Positions 34,080-43,338 of a stretch of DNA of 64,000 nt are shown here, piece after piece. This DNA is from Gottschalkiaceae bacterium SANA. GTDB taxonomy: Bacteria; Bacillota; Clostridia; Tissierellales; GPF-1. The notes below the pieces were generated by a model that saw nothing but the letters and a program-made list of their open reading frames with translations, was not told the DNA's origin and ran no database searches. The first letter of the stretch is position 1, and the number at the start of each line of letters is the position of its first letter. A program made the translations under genes and the position numbers. The stretch is taken from NCBI GenBank assembly GCA_036323355.1, contig AP028876.1, positions 310,001-374,000 of the forward strand. Direction: 5' to 3'.

Positions 34080-35387
34080 GTGAATCGGAATTCTTTATTC
34101 ATGTTCGTTCTGATCATCCTGATGTGTTTTTCCACCACTGGATTTGCAGCAGGAAGACCAGAAACGACAGGTGTGATTATCCGCCTCGATAAGAGCGAAT
34201 CTTTACACAAGGTTGCAAACACCCTTCGCGGTCAAGGAATTGAGGCGAGGGAATTGGGTTTGATCCATGGTGTGGCATTTAAGGGAAGTTCAAAATCACT
34301 TGAAGCCTTAGGCCGGAAGTTCTCAATTGAATCTATACATATTGATACGCCAGTTTATGCTTTGGGAAGAGGGGGCAGGTGGAGACCACCAGTTGATCCA
34401 CCAGAGGAGCCAGATCCACCAGAGGAGCCAGATCCACCAGAGGAACCAGATCCACCAGAGGAACCAGATCCACCAGAGGAACCGGACCCGCCAGAAGAAC
34501 CAGATCCACCAGAAGAACCAGATCCACCAGAAGAACCGGACCCGCCAGAAGAACCAGATCCACCAGCAAGCACCGAAGTTATAGATTGGGGAGTATTAAA
34601 GGTCAATGCGAATGATGTTTGGTCAAGGTATACCGGTCAAGGCGTTAAGGTCGCTGTTCTTGATACTGGGATCGATCGATCCCATCCAGATTTGGATGTG
34701 GCAGGAGGTGCTTATTTCGTTAGACGAGTAAGAAGTTATAACGATGATAATGGTCACGGTACCCATGTAGCGGGAACCATCGCGGCTTTAGATAACACCT
34801 TCGGTGTTGTGGGGGTTGCACCTGCATCAAGCTTATATGCAGTGAAAGTGCTGGATCGATATGGAAGCGGATCCACTTCATATGTTATCCAAGGAATTGA
34901 ATGGGCAATCAAAAATGGAATGGATGTTATTAATTTAAGTTTGGGATCCGCAGAATCAAACCCGGACTTGGAAGATGCCTTGGAACTGGCGGAGGCTGCA
35001 GGGATAATTGTTGTGGCAGCAGCAGGGAATGATGGAGACGCTATTGATTTTCCGGGTGCGTATGCCAGTACCATTGCTGTTGGTGCAATTGATCAAAATG
35101 AAACACAGGCATATTTTTCAGACTGGGGTCAAGAACTTGATGTAGTTGCACCAGGGCTAGAGATCTATTCGACCTATAAAGGAAGCTCTTATGCGACGGC
35201 GAGTGGTACATCTATGGCAACACCCCATGTAGCGGGCTTGGCAGCTTTGTTCTTAGAAAAACATCCCGGTGCATCATTGAGTGACTTTCGATTCGCGCTT
35301 CAAGAATTCAGTGTTGATTTAGGTGCACCAGGTTTTGATCCTCAATATGGATACGGATTGGTAGATGCAATGAAACTTTTACAATAG
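34080..35387 (+). CDS. S8-family subtilisin-like protease with proline-rich repeat
   Basis: Secreted serine protease of 435 residues with a GTG start preceded by AAGGAG at 34066-34071. Layout: signal peptide (1-24), an N-terminal inhibitor-like propeptide (about 30-95), nine PPEEPD repeats (107-160) and a subtilase catalytic domain. The triad is Asp195 (VLDTGID), His226 (NGHGTHVAG) and Ser378 (SGTSMATPH). The repeat is positioned between propeptide and protease and would act as a rigid, acidic linker. Only 435 residues, so no cell-wall anchor is apparent. Confidence 0.9.
   Translation: MNRNSLFMFVLIILMCFSTTGFAAGRPETTGVIIRLDKSESLHKVANTLRGQGIEARELGLIHGVAFKGSSKSLEALGRKFSIESIHIDTPVYALGRGGRWRPPVDPPEEPDPPEEPDPPEEPDPPEEPDPPEEPDPPEEPDPPEEPDPPEEPDPPEEPDPPASTEVIDWGVLKVNANDVWSRYTGQGVKVAVLDTGIDRSHPDLDVAGGAYFVRRVRSYNDDNGHGTHVAGTIAALDNTFGVVGVAPASSLYAVKVLDRYGSGSTSYVIQGIEWAIKNGMDVINLSLGSAESNPDLEDALELAEAAGIIVVAAAGNDGDAIDFPGAYASTIAVGAIDQNETQAYFSDWGQELDVVAPGLEIYSTYKGSSYATASGTSMATPHVAGLAALFLEKHPGASLSDFRFALQEFSVDLGAPGFDPQYGYGLVDAMKLLQ
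34398..34559 (+). repeat. Nine in-frame 18-bp repeats encoding PPEEPD
   Basis: Nine copies of an 18-base unit differ only at third-codon positions. Copies 5 and 8 end CCGGAC and copies 6 and 9 begin CCG, showing that a three-unit block was probably duplicated. Such arrays can change copy number by slippage without breaking the reading frame. Confidence 0.9.
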
Positions 35388-35400
35388 GAGAAGAAAAAAA

Positions 35401-35426
35401 CGGCCGCTTTGCGACCGCTTTTTTTT
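35401..35426 (+). terminator. Intrinsic terminator after the subtilase gene
   Basis: CGGCCGC-TTT-GCGACCG with one C-A mismatch followed by a run of T residues. Confidence 0.8.
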
Positions 35427-35469
35427 GGGGTCGAAATGGGGTAAATAGAGAGAGAAGGGAAGTGATGTG

Positions 35470-36495
35470 ATGTTTTTATCCGGATTCTTAATCGTATTGG
35501 TCTTGGTACTTGTATATTTGTTGATTATTATCTTTTTTCCGATACTGCGGGAGCCGCAGGTCCAGATGAAAAATCAAGAGGAAGAGCGAGTTGCTCCTGA
35601 AAATCGAGAAGAGATCGTTTATGAGATAGGAGAAGAAAGGGTGCACGGTTGGTTCTATCTTCCTAAAGAGCGGAAGACGACAGTGCCTTGTATCATTTTA
35701 AGCCACGGTTTTGGTGGTACCAAGGATGCGCTTTTGGAGCGGTATGCGCTTCGTTTTAATGAAGCGGGCTATGCAGCACTTACCTATGATTATCGCCATT
35801 TTGGTACAAGTGAAGGGAAACCGAGACAACTTTACATGGCAAGTAAGCAGGAAGAGGATCTTAGAGGAGCGGTTGACTATGCAAGAAAACGAAAGGAAGT
35901 TGATTGCAAGAAAATTGTGCTATGGGGAACCTCGGCATCCGGAGGATATGGACTAGTTCTTGCCGCTGAAAACCCAACCATTGCGGGCGTAATTGCGCAG
36001 TGCCCAGCTCTGGATAAAAATATCGACGGGCGAGTTGTCTTGGAACGGGAGGGTTGGAGATTTTTTCTGAAACTCTTTGTTCATGCCCAGCGCGATCGGG
36101 GGAGAGGACGATTGGGATTGTCACCCCATTATATTCCTATTGTTGGAAGACCTGGTGAAACCGCCATGTTAACAGCGGTCGGTGCTTATGAAGGGTATCA
36201 AGATATTCTTCTCAATTCGCCGACCTTTCAGAATCGAGTTTGCGCACAGGTTTTGCTGACTGGGCGAGGAGAGAATCCATCCGATTTTGCAGTACATGTA
36301 CATTGTCCAACATTAATTTTGGCTTGTGAGAAGGATATTCTGGTCAGCATGGAAGCTGTGGAAAAAGTGAAAAAAAGTATGGGGGATCACTGTCGTGTAA
36401 AAACCTATCCCATTGAACATTTTGACATTTATCAGGGAGAGAATTTTGACAACGCGGTTCAGGATATGCTTGAATTTATAGCTGAAATCGTCTAG
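35470..36495 (+). CDS. Membrane-anchored alpha/beta hydrolase
   Basis: About 341 residues. One N-terminal membrane helix (about 3-24) then an alpha/beta hydrolase fold: SHGFGGTKDA (oxyanion region), nucleophile elbow WGTSASGG with Ser about residue 158, acid CEKDILV and His in IEHFDIYQG. This resembles BAAT/dienelactone-hydrolase-like enzymes. GTG 35467 and ATG 35470 both follow the weak AAGGGAAG. Substrate unknown; the active site probably faces the outside if the helix is a signal anchor. Confidence 0.8.
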   Translation: MFLSGFLIVLVLVLVYLLIIIFFPILREPQVQMKNQEEERVAPENREEIVYEIGEERVHGWFYLPKERKTTVPCIILSHGFGGTKDALLERYALRFNEAGYAALTYDYRHFGTSEGKPRQLYMASKQEEDLRGAVDYARKRKEVDCKKIVLWGTSASGGYGLVLAAENPTIAGVIAQCPALDKNIDGRVVLEREGWRFFLKLFVHAQRDRGRGRLGLSPHYIPIVGRPGETAMLTAVGAYEGYQDILLNSPTFQNRVCAQVLLTGRGENPSDFAVHVHCPTLILACEKDILVSMEAVEKVKKSMGDHCRVKTYPIEHFDIYQGENFDNAVQDMLEFIAEIV

Positions 36496-36587
36496 TTCTT
36501 CGGTTATTCTCATCGTTTTAGCAAGAATTGTCCGGCCGTCATTCTTTTCTTCCGATATAATGAAGGTGACTTGAGGAGGGATGTGTG

Positions 36588-37436
36588 ATGCGGGAAGTGA
36601 TGCAAGCGGTCGTTGACTATGTCGAAGCGAATATTGAAGACCCATTGACCTTAGAGGACTGCGCTGGTGCGGTGGGATATTCAAAATATCATTTGCATCG
36701 TCTCTTTCAGCTTTATACAGGAGAATCCTTGATGCGTTATGTGCGGAAAAGAAAGATGATGCATGCGGTGGTGCGAATTCGTCGCGGAGAACGCATGATG
36801 GATGTTGCATTAGCGCTTGGATATTCATCTGAACGGGCATTTTCGCGAGCTTTTCGAACGGTGAATCAATGTGCACCAAGTGTATGCAAAAAGCGATCGA
36901 TGCTTTGGCTTGAGCCAATTGTCATCGAAGAATTAGAATCTTTGGGAGGGAGTAGAATGGAGAACTATTTAAGCGAAGTGTTCTTTGAAACCTTGCCGGA
37001 TTTGACCGTGGTTAGTGCAGTTGTAATCAGCAAGAATCCGGAAGAGGAAGTCATTGCTTTCTTGAATGACTGGGTGGAAAAACATCCAGGGTTGAAAGCT
37101 GATCGACGGTTTGGATTTGATGTTCCCGTATCGGCGGCTCAACAGGATGAGGGGTTGCGCGGATATGAGTACTGGATTTCAGTGACCGGGAAAGTGAAAG
37201 TAACCAACGGAGTATCAATTAAGACAATTGCCGGTGCAAAATATGCGGCCATCCGGATTGCGGATCCATTTTCAGATCCCTTTAATCGAATCGGAAAGGG
37301 GTGGGGTCGTTTGGTGCAGTGGGTCAAAGAGAATGCCTTGCCGGAAGAAAATGCCCAGGGTGTACGATATTGCTTGGAAGAAGTGAAAGAGATTGATGGC
37401 GAAACGATGATGGATATTTTTATGGCCATTGAATAA
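36588..37436 (+). CDS. AraC-type regulator with GyrI-like ligand domain
   Basis: 282 residues: an N-terminal AraC helix-turn-helix (about 1-105; LEDCAGAVGYSKYHLHRLFQ and ALALGYSSERAFSRAFR) followed by a GyrI-like effector-binding domain (about 125-280; YEYWISVTGKV and IKTIAGAKYAAIRIADPFSD). Such fusions sense drugs or amphipathic compounds (Rob/BmrR-like). Start ATG 36588 follows GAGGAGGG; TATAAT lies at 36556-36561. The target is probably an efflux gene, but none is adjacent. Confidence 0.85.
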   Translation: MREVMQAVVDYVEANIEDPLTLEDCAGAVGYSKYHLHRLFQLYTGESLMRYVRKRKMMHAVVRIRRGERMMDVALALGYSSERAFSRAFRTVNQCAPSVCKKRSMLWLEPIVIEELESLGGSRMENYLSEVFFETLPDLTVVSAVVISKNPEEEVIAFLNDWVEKHPGLKADRRFGFDVPVSAAQQDEGLRGYEYWISVTGKVKVTNGVSIKTIAGAKYAAIRIADPFSDPFNRIGKGWGRLVQWVKENALPEENAQGVRYCLEEVKEIDGETMMDIFMAIE

Positions 37437-37445
37437 GAGAAAGGG

Positions 37446-37474
37446 ACACGCCTTGATGAGGGGCGTGTTTTTTT
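37446..37474 (+). terminator. Intrinsic terminator after the AraC/GyrI gene
   Basis: ACACGCC/GGCGTGT stem with a 9-base loop and seven T residues. Confidence 0.85.
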
Positions 37475-37552
37475 GTACGAAAAAGTTTGTGGTACAATTG
37501 GACATAATAGGAAATTCATTTGTTATATAAACGAAAGGGAAGGGTGTAGAAG

Positions 37553-38611
37553 ATGTTGAAATTGCTAAAACAGCTTGTGAAAATTGATTCTTCAAGTCAA
37601 GAAGGGGCCAACCAGGCGATTGAAGTTGCGGCGGCTTATTTGAAAAATCATGGCATTGATGGAACAATCGTAGCTTGCCAGGGATGGAAGAGTTATGTGG
37701 CTGTCCTTGGACAGGGAGAAAAAACCTTGATTTGGAATGGGCATTTGGATGTGGTTTCGGGTTGTTTGGAGCAATTTGAACCTCTTGTGCAAGAGGGACG
37801 ATTGATTGGGCGTGGTAGTGCTGATATGAAGGGTGGCTGTGTTGCTATGATGGAAGCCTTTATTGCGTTAAAGGATCATCCATTATCATCGAAAGTCATG
37901 CTTCAATTGGTTCCCGATGAAGAAATCGGCGGGGTCCACGGAACAAAATACTTAGTGGAAGAGGGCTATGTCGGTGATTTTGTCATTTGTACAGAACCCA
38001 CGCAGATGAAAGTGTCCTTGCAAGCAAAAGGTATTTTACGAGTGCTTGTTCATACTTCTGGAAAGGCAGCCCATGGAAGTCGGCCATGGGAGGGCGAAAA
38101 TGCTATAGCCAAAGCCATGGAAAATGTGGAGAGAATCAAGGCATTGCCGATTCTGAACGAAGGATCCGCTTTCTATAAGAAATCATCAATCAATTTAGCT
38201 TTTATCAGTGGGGGTGATATTTATAATCGTGTGCCGGACGCCTGCACACTGGGACTCGATATCCGATATGTACCTCATTTGGATGCAAGTGAAATTGTTT
38301 CGGCCATCGAAGAAATTGTTGACGGAAAAATTGAAATAGAAGCGATGGAACCGGGCGTGTGTGTTGCGGAAAATGCGGGTGAGATTTGTCAACTGAAGGA
38401 ATCCATGGCCCTTGTAGCACCAGACTTGTCATTGGAAATGACGGCGCAACACGGTGCCTCGGATGGAAGATTTTATGCGGGCCGGGGCATTCCAGCAATC
38501 GAGTTTGGTCCAACAGGAGCGGCGTGGCATGGGGATCATGAATATGTTGAACTGGAATCGATCGAGCAATTGCGCGACATCTTGATTCATTATGCCTTGC
38601 ACTTTTCCTAA
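37553..38611 (+). CDS. M20-family metallopeptidase/deacylase (ArgE/DapE type)
   Basis: 352 residues with the two-zinc M20 site: WNGHLDVV, GRGSADMKGG, PDEEIGG, CTEPT and the C-terminal FGPTGAAWHG. A dimerisation domain lies about 165-275. The substrate may be an N-acyl amino acid or a short peptide. It is cytoplasmic. It stands alone between the regulator and MFS genes. Confidence 0.85.
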   Translation: MLKLLKQLVKIDSSSQEGANQAIEVAAAYLKNHGIDGTIVACQGWKSYVAVLGQGEKTLIWNGHLDVVSGCLEQFEPLVQEGRLIGRGSADMKGGCVAMMEAFIALKDHPLSSKVMLQLVPDEEIGGVHGTKYLVEEGYVGDFVICTEPTQMKVSLQAKGILRVLVHTSGKAAHGSRPWEGENAIAKAMENVERIKALPILNEGSAFYKKSSINLAFISGGDIYNRVPDACTLGLDIRYVPHLDASEIVSAIEEIVDGKIEIEAMEPGVCVAENAGEICQLKESMALVAPDLSLEMTAQHGASDGRFYAGRGIPAIEFGPTGAAWHGDHEYVELESIEQLRDILIHYALHFS

Positions 38612-38696
38612 AAGGGCAAGCAGAGAAGTAATTGAATCGATTTTATTATTCGTATGAGGGTAAAGGATTACTAAGAAATCCAAAGAAGGTGAAAGT

Positions 38697-39974
38697 ATGT
38701 TTCGTGAGTTAGTTAGTATTTTTTCTCAATACAAGGGCCTGTCTCGTTCGGCCTATGTGATCTTTATTGCTCGAATTGTGACCAATATGGGGGCCTTTAT
38801 TTGGCCGCTCTTAACACTGATCTTGTCTCGGAAGATTGGATATTCGGTCACGGAAATTGCCATGTTGTCCGTGATGATCGGATTTATTTTTCTACCGGCG
38901 AATATTATCGGCGGGAAATTGGCAGATCGCTTTAGTCGAAAGAAGATCATCATTATTTTTGATTTGATCAGCGTTGCATTTTTTATGGCTTGTGCTGCAG
39001 TTGAGCCGGGCAATCTGATGACTTTCTTCTTTGTCATGGCAGGATTGTTCGCAAATATGGAACATCCGGCTTTCGAAGCGCTGATTGCGGATTCAACCAA
39101 GCCGCAAGAGCGAGAGAAGGTATACTCGCTCTCTTACCTAGGACATAATCTTGGATTTATGTTTGGCGCGGCTATTGGGGGCATGCTTTTTGAAAATTAC
39201 CTGTCCTTGGCTTTTGTTTTGGATGGGATTACAACACTCAGTTCGACTATTTTAATTATTCTCTTCGTGAAAGTATTGAATGTTGAAGATTTTGAGGAAT
39301 CGGAACGGAATGAATATGAAGACCATGCCGAAGAGGGTGTTACGACATTTCAGATTTTAAAAGAACGAAAATCCCTTTGGATCCAAATTCTAGTGGCTAT
39401 GTTTGCGGCTTTTATTTATGATCAATGGTCCTTTGTCTTACCCTTGTATATGGAGAAAATTTATCAGGCGGAGGGTGCTACCTACTTTGGCTTGATCGCA
39501 AGTTTTAATGGGTTAATTGTTATCATCTTTACGCCCATTATGACGCGGATTTTTACCAAGTGGAGAGAATTGCGCAAGGTCATGTTGGGGTTGGCCTTGT
39601 ATTCCTTCAGTTACTTAATTTTGCGAGGTGCCGAGGCATATTGGATCTTCTATGTGATGATGTTTGCCTTTACCTTGGGTGAGATTATTAATATGTTAGG
39701 CTCAGCGCCCTTTATCAGCCGCCGCGCGCCCGCATCTCACCGGGGACGGGTCAATAGTTATCGCAGTATTGCCTATTTTGTAGGTGGTATGGGTGGCCGT
39801 GTTGTCATGGGTATATTGATTCAACGATATTCTTATGCGGCGGCATTTACTTTTTTGAGTGCTGTTGGCATTGCAGTCGTATTGCTGGTTGCCTATAATT
39901 ACCGGGTGGATCAACGGATTTTTCCTAAGCTTTATCAGATGCCTGAAGACAAAATTGATGAAGAAATTTCTTGA
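38697..39974 (+). CDS. MFS transporter
   Basis: 425 residues, about twelve helices, MFS motif GGKLADRFSRKKI in the loop between helices 2 and 3. It resembles multidrug/sugar efflux-type MFS proteins; substrate unknown. The stop codon TGA lies within the -35 box of the following T-box promoter, so the unit ends here. Confidence 0.85.
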   Translation: MFRELVSIFSQYKGLSRSAYVIFIARIVTNMGAFIWPLLTLILSRKIGYSVTEIAMLSVMIGFIFLPANIIGGKLADRFSRKKIIIIFDLISVAFFMACAAVEPGNLMTFFFVMAGLFANMEHPAFEALIADSTKPQEREKVYSLSYLGHNLGFMFGAAIGGMLFENYLSLAFVLDGITTLSSTILIILFVKVLNVEDFEESERNEYEDHAEEGVTTFQILKERKSLWIQILVAMFAAFIYDQWSFVLPLYMEKIYQAEGATYFGLIASFNGLIVIIFTPIMTRIFTKWRELRKVMLGLALYSFSYLILRGAEAYWIFYVMMFAFTLGEIINMLGSAPFISRRAPASHRGRVNSYRSIAYFVGGMGGRVVMGILIQRYSYAAAFTFLSAVGIAVVLLVAYNYRVDQRIFPKLYQMPEDKIDEEIS

Positions 39975-39999
39975 CAGAACCCCTTTATTGCTTTACACT
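39971..39999 (+). promoter_or_regulatory. Promoter of the T-box leader and His ABC transporter
   Basis: TTGACA at 39971-39976, exact 17-base spacer, TACACT at 39994-39999. The -35 overlaps the stop of the MFS gene. Confidence 0.85.
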
Positions 40000-40009
40000 A
40001 CTAAAGTAA

Positions 40010-40247
40010 CAGGAAAGACGATGAGAAGAACGAGTAAAGACAATCTTGCTTTTGTAGAGAGATTCCGGTTGGTGAAAGGAATTAAAGCAATTGCCTTGAA
40101 CACCTCTTTGAGTTGGGCACCGAAATCCACGATGGAGACTAGGCTGTACCCGGGCATGCGCCCGTTATCCCGCGGAAGTGTGATCGCACTTCATAAGGTG
40201 GTTGCTGTGAGGCAATCATAAAACAAGGTGGAACCACGGGAAACTTT
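40010..40247 (+). promoter_or_regulatory. T-box leader RNA, specifier CAC (His)
   Basis: Stem I has the kink-turn bases GATGAGAAGA, AGTA (40033-40036), AGAGAG and GGTTGGTGAAAGG in the distal region. The specifier loop 3' side reads GAA-CAC-CTCTTTGAG (GAA 40098-40100, CAC 40101-40103), matching the GAA-codon-ACC..TTTGA arrangement in known T-boxes. Hairpins at 40149-40163 and 40175-40192 resemble Stem II/III, and the antiterminator carries AAGGTGGAACCACGG (40225-40239), close to the T-box consensus. Uncharged tRNA-His would turn on the following transporter genes. Confidence 0.85.
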
Positions 40248-40279
40248 CTCGTCCTTCGTATTTCGGAGGACGAGTTTTT
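40248..40279 (+). terminator. T-box terminator
   Basis: An 11-bp stem CTCGTCCTTCG/CGGAGGACGAG (one G-T) with loop TATTT followed by five T residues, the alternative to the antiterminator. Confidence 0.9.
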
Positions 40280-40304
40280 ATTTTGACTAAAGGGAGAGAA
40301 TAAA

Positions 40305-41135
40305 ATGAAGAAAATGATGATGTTAGTTTTGGTAGTTTTGATGACGATGGGTGTATTTGCAGGATGTGCAACGGAAAAACCGGTGACTGAAGAGCCAGCG
40401 GCAGAGCTTACAGGTTATCAAGCCTTAGTGGAACGTGGATATGTGATCGTCGGTTTGGACGACACCTTTGCTCCACTGGGTTTTCGAACAACGGATGGCG
40501 AATTGATTGGATTTGACGTAGACTTGGCAAAAGAAGTATTTGCTCGTTTGGATCTAGAAGTGAAATTCCAACCCATTGATTGGTCGATGAAAGAGACGGA
40601 ATTAAATTCTGGGAATATTGATATGATTTGGAACGGCTACACAATTACACCAGAGCGGGAAGAAAAGGTTGCTTTTTCAACACCGTATCTGAAGAACCGT
40701 CAGGTGATCGTGGTCTTGCCGGAATCGGGCATTGCAACGAAAGCTGATTTGGCTGGCAAAAATGTTGCTTGCCAGAGCGAGTCAAGTGCCTATGCGGCAA
40801 TTACAGCGGACGAAGCATTTACAGCGGCCTTGGATGGCGGCGCACCAATCGCCTTTGATACCAACAATGAAGCCTTTATGGATTTGGAAGCGGGACGTGT
40901 AGATGCCTTGGTTGCAGATGAAATTATGGCTATGTACTATATCGGTGAAAAGGGTGTTGAGAACTACCTTGTACTTGATGAAGATTTTGGAAAAGAAGAA
41001 TATGGTGTTGGCTTTAGAAAAGGCGACTCCGAGTTGGTTCAAAAAGTGAACGAAACCTTGGATGCGATGAAAGAAGACGGAGCAGCAGCGAAAGTTTCTA
41101 CGGTTTACTTCGGAACGGATATCGTAAGCAAGTAG
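40305..41135 (+). CDS. Amino acid ABC transporter, substrate-binding lipoprotein
   Basis: 276 residues: lipoprotein signal peptide ending FAGC (Cys21), then a family-3 extracellular binding protein with GFDVDLAKEVF, NGYTITPEREEKVAFS and VGFRKGDSEL. It captures a polar amino acid; the T-box specifier indicates histidine. It is the first gene of a complete binding protein-permease-ATPase operon. Confidence 0.9.
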   Translation: MKKMMMLVLVVLMTMGVFAGCATEKPVTEEPAAELTGYQALVERGYVIVGLDDTFAPLGFRTTDGELIGFDVDLAKEVFARLDLEVKFQPIDWSMKETELNSGNIDMIWNGYTITPEREEKVAFSTPYLKNRQVIVVLPESGIATKADLAGKNVACQSESSAYAAITADEAFTAALDGGAPIAFDTNNEAFMDLEAGRVDALVADEIMAMYYIGEKGVENYLVLDEDFGKEEYGVGFRKGDSELVQKVNETLDAMKEDGAAAKVSTVYFGTDIVSK

Positions 41136-41148
41136 AGAGAGGATTGAA

Positions 41149-41835
41149 ATGATGGGTACGATTTCGGAAATGACAGGGAAGTTGTTAGAGATGTTGAATT
41201 ATATTTTAGCTTTATTGCCTGCCTTAATGAGTGGAGTTGTGATCACACTGAAGGTATTTGCTTTCACCTTGATCATCTCCATACCTTTGGGGATTCTAGT
41301 GGCATTGGGACGCTTATCGCGGTTGAAGATTATTCAACGACTGGCCCAGCTATATATTTGGGTGGTGCGGGGCACCCCCCTCTTATTGCAATTGATCTTT
41401 ATCTTTTTTGGTCTTCCCATGATCGGAATCGTATTTTCTCGATTTAATTCCGTGATGATTGCTTTCTCCTTGAACTATGCGGCTTATTACGGCGAAATTT
41501 TTCGCGGCGGAATTGCCTCCATTGATCGAGGTCAGTATGAAGCCGCGGAGATGCTGGGCATGAGCAAGCAACAGACCTTTATTCGGGTTATTCTGCCGCA
41601 GGTGATTAAACGAACCTTGCCGGCGGTTGCCAATGAGGTCATTACCTTGGTCAAAGACACCTCTTTGGTGTATATTCTTGGGCTAAGCGAACTGCTTCGT
41701 GCAGCCAAGATAGCTGCAAACCGTGATGTTACCCTTGCCCCCCTAGTGGTGGCTGGTGTTTTTTATCTGATACTCACGGCTGTTTTTACCAAAGTTCTAC
41801 AACAAATGGAAGAGCGATACGCCTACTATGAATAA
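41149..41835 (+). CDS. Amino acid ABC transporter permease
   Basis: 228 residues with about five membrane helices, HisM/GlnP-type. It has VVRGTPLLLQL and EAAEMLGMSKQQTFIRVILPQ (EAA loop that contacts the ATPase). Start ATG 41149; ATG 41152 is also possible. It is 13 bases after the binding protein gene and 9 bases before the ATPase gene. Confidence 0.9.
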   Translation: MMGTISEMTGKLLEMLNYILALLPALMSGVVITLKVFAFTLIISIPLGILVALGRLSRLKIIQRLAQLYIWVVRGTPLLLQLIFIFFGLPMIGIVFSRFNSVMIAFSLNYAAYYGEIFRGGIASIDRGQYEAAEMLGMSKQQTFIRVILPQVIKRTLPAVANEVITLVKDTSLVYILGLSELLRAAKIAANRDVTLAPLVVAGVFYLILTAVFTKVLQQMEERYAYYE

Positions 41836-41844
41836 GGAGGAAAT

Positions 41845-42582
41845 ATGGTTTTACAAGTTGAAAATATTACAAAACGCTTTAAGACCCAAATCGCGGTAAA
41901 AGATTTGAGTTTCTCCTTGGCAGAGGGTGAAATCTTGGCCTTGATTGGGAAATCGGGGGCTGGAAAGACTACGGCGCTTCGATGTATCTGTGGGTTAGAA
42001 CGTGTCGATGAAGGATCGATTGTGATCGATGGCTTGCCGCTTTGCATGGAAGGCCTTTATGTGGATCAAAAAGAGGTGCGAATGGTACGGCAAAAAGTAG
42101 GGATGGTTTTTCAAAACTTTAATCTCTTTCCCCATCTCTCGGTTTTAGAAAATATTATGGAGTCGCCCGTTCGTGTCTATGGCATGGACAAAGAGGAAGC
42201 CAAAGTGAAAGCGATGGATTTTCTTGAAAAGTTGGATTTAGCTGAAAAAGCAGAAGCCTATCCTCATGAACTCTCTGGGGGACAAAAGCAACGGGTTGCT
42301 ATTGCGCGTGCCTGTGTGCTTGAACCAAAGGTCATTTGTTTTGATGAACCGACTTCAGCTCTGGATCCGCAATTGAGTGAAGAAATCGCCTATGTGATCA
42401 AGAATTTGGCCAAGGAGCGAAATCTTTCGGTTTTGATTATTACTCACGACATGAACTTCGCCAAACGGACGGCAGACCGTGTGATTTTCATGGAAAATGG
42501 GGAAGCGGTGGAAGAAGGTCGAACGGAAACCCTCTTTGAAGATGTGTCCAATGAACGAATACAAAAATTTATGACGAAATAA
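41845..42582 (+). CDS. Amino acid ABC transporter ATPase
   Basis: 245 residues. Walker [11 protein letters not shown]-loop [11 protein letters not shown], signature [14 protein letters not shown] and Walker [14 protein letters not shown], as in HisP/GlnQ. It drives the permease encoded just upstream. The predicted system imports histidine (T-box evidence), though the exact amino acid is inferred. Confidence 0.9.
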   Translation: MVLQVENITKRFKTQIAVKDLSFSLAEGEILALIGKSGAGKTTALRCICGLERVDEGSIVIDGLPLCMEGLYVDQKEVRMVRQKVGMVFQNFNLFPHLSVLENIMESPVRVYGMDKEEAKVKAMDFLEKLDLAEKAEAYPHELSGGQKQRVAIARACVLEPKVICFDEPTSALDPQLSEEIAYVIKNLAKERNLSVLIITHDMNFAKRTADRVIFMENGEAVEEGRTETLFEDVSNERIQKFMTK

Positions 42583-42610
42583 ATTCGTATAGAAAAATTG
42601 ATAATCTTAG

Positions 42611-42673
42611 GACCGCCTTTTGCTGTCTCTTCATGAACAAGAATGGAGTGAGACGGCATAGGCGGTCTTTTTT
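42611..42673 (+). terminator. Intrinsic terminator of the ABC operon
   Basis: Long imperfect stem GACCGCC..TGTCTC / GAGACGG..GGCGGTC followed by T residues. Confidence 0.85.
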
Positions 42674-42765
42674 GACCCCGTTGAATAAATGAGGGAATCA
42701 GAATATAATGAAGTAGCCCATAGGGGTATAAATGAATTGAATATGATTGATATGGAGGTAGGTTG

Positions 42766-43332
42766 ATGAGTCAAGTTTGGAACAAGAAATTGGTAGAAGT
42801 ATATGTGGATATGACAAAGGATTACCAGGGTCCCTTGCTGATCGATTGGATGCTTGATCACGTCGAACCTGGATCAAGTGTATTGGAATTGGGTATAGGA
42901 CCTGGCACTGATTTAGAAAAATTACAGGAATTTTATCGGGCGACAGGATCTGATTTTTCGCCGAATTTTCTGCATCGCTTTCGTGCCTTTCATCCCAAAG
43001 CAGAATTGCTTTATTTGGATGCCGTAACGGTGGAAACAAAGGTGAAATTTGATTGTATCTGTTCCAATAAGGTTTTGGTGCATCTATCGAAGGCTGAATT
43101 GAAGCAATCGTTAGAAGCGCAAGATCAAGCTTTGCTGCCGAATGGCACGGTGTTACACACTTTTTGGGAGGGGCAAGGGGAAGAAAATGCTGAAGGAATT
43201 TTGTTTGCATCTTATTCCGAAAATGAGTTGAAGGAGATCTTTGAAGAGCAATTTGATCTTGTAAGACTAGAAAGGTATCAGGAGGAATTGGAGGGGGATT
43301 CAATTCTTGTTGTAGCAAAAAAACGGGGGTAG
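42766..43332 (+). CDS. Class I SAM-dependent methyltransferase
   Basis: About 188 residues with motif I VLELGIGPGTDL and the acidic end of beta-2 (ATGSDFSPNFL), then FDCICSNKVLVHL. Start ATG 42766 with GGAGG at 42754-42758. The substrate is unknown. It is 6 bases from the phosphoesterase gene and probably in the same transcript. Confidence 0.8.
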   Translation: MSQVWNKKLVEVYVDMTKDYQGPLLIDWMLDHVEPGSSVLELGIGPGTDLEKLQEFYRATGSDFSPNFLHRFRAFHPKAELLYLDAVTVETKVKFDCICSNKVLVHLSKAELKQSLEAQDQALLPNGTVLHTFWEGQGEENAEGILFASYSENELKEIFEEQFDLVRLERYQEELEGDSILVVAKKRG

Positions 43333-43338
43333 AATTTC

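Noticed and set aside
34333-34606. Reverse-strand frames rich in repeats (SSGGSG-like and LVLLAG-like)
   Set aside because: They are mirror images of the PPEEPD-coding 18-bp repeat; the forward frame has signal peptide, catalytic triad and ribosome binding site.
39859-40221. 120-codon forward frame
   Set aside because: It lies in the end of the MFS gene and in the T-box leader, which fully explains this DNA.
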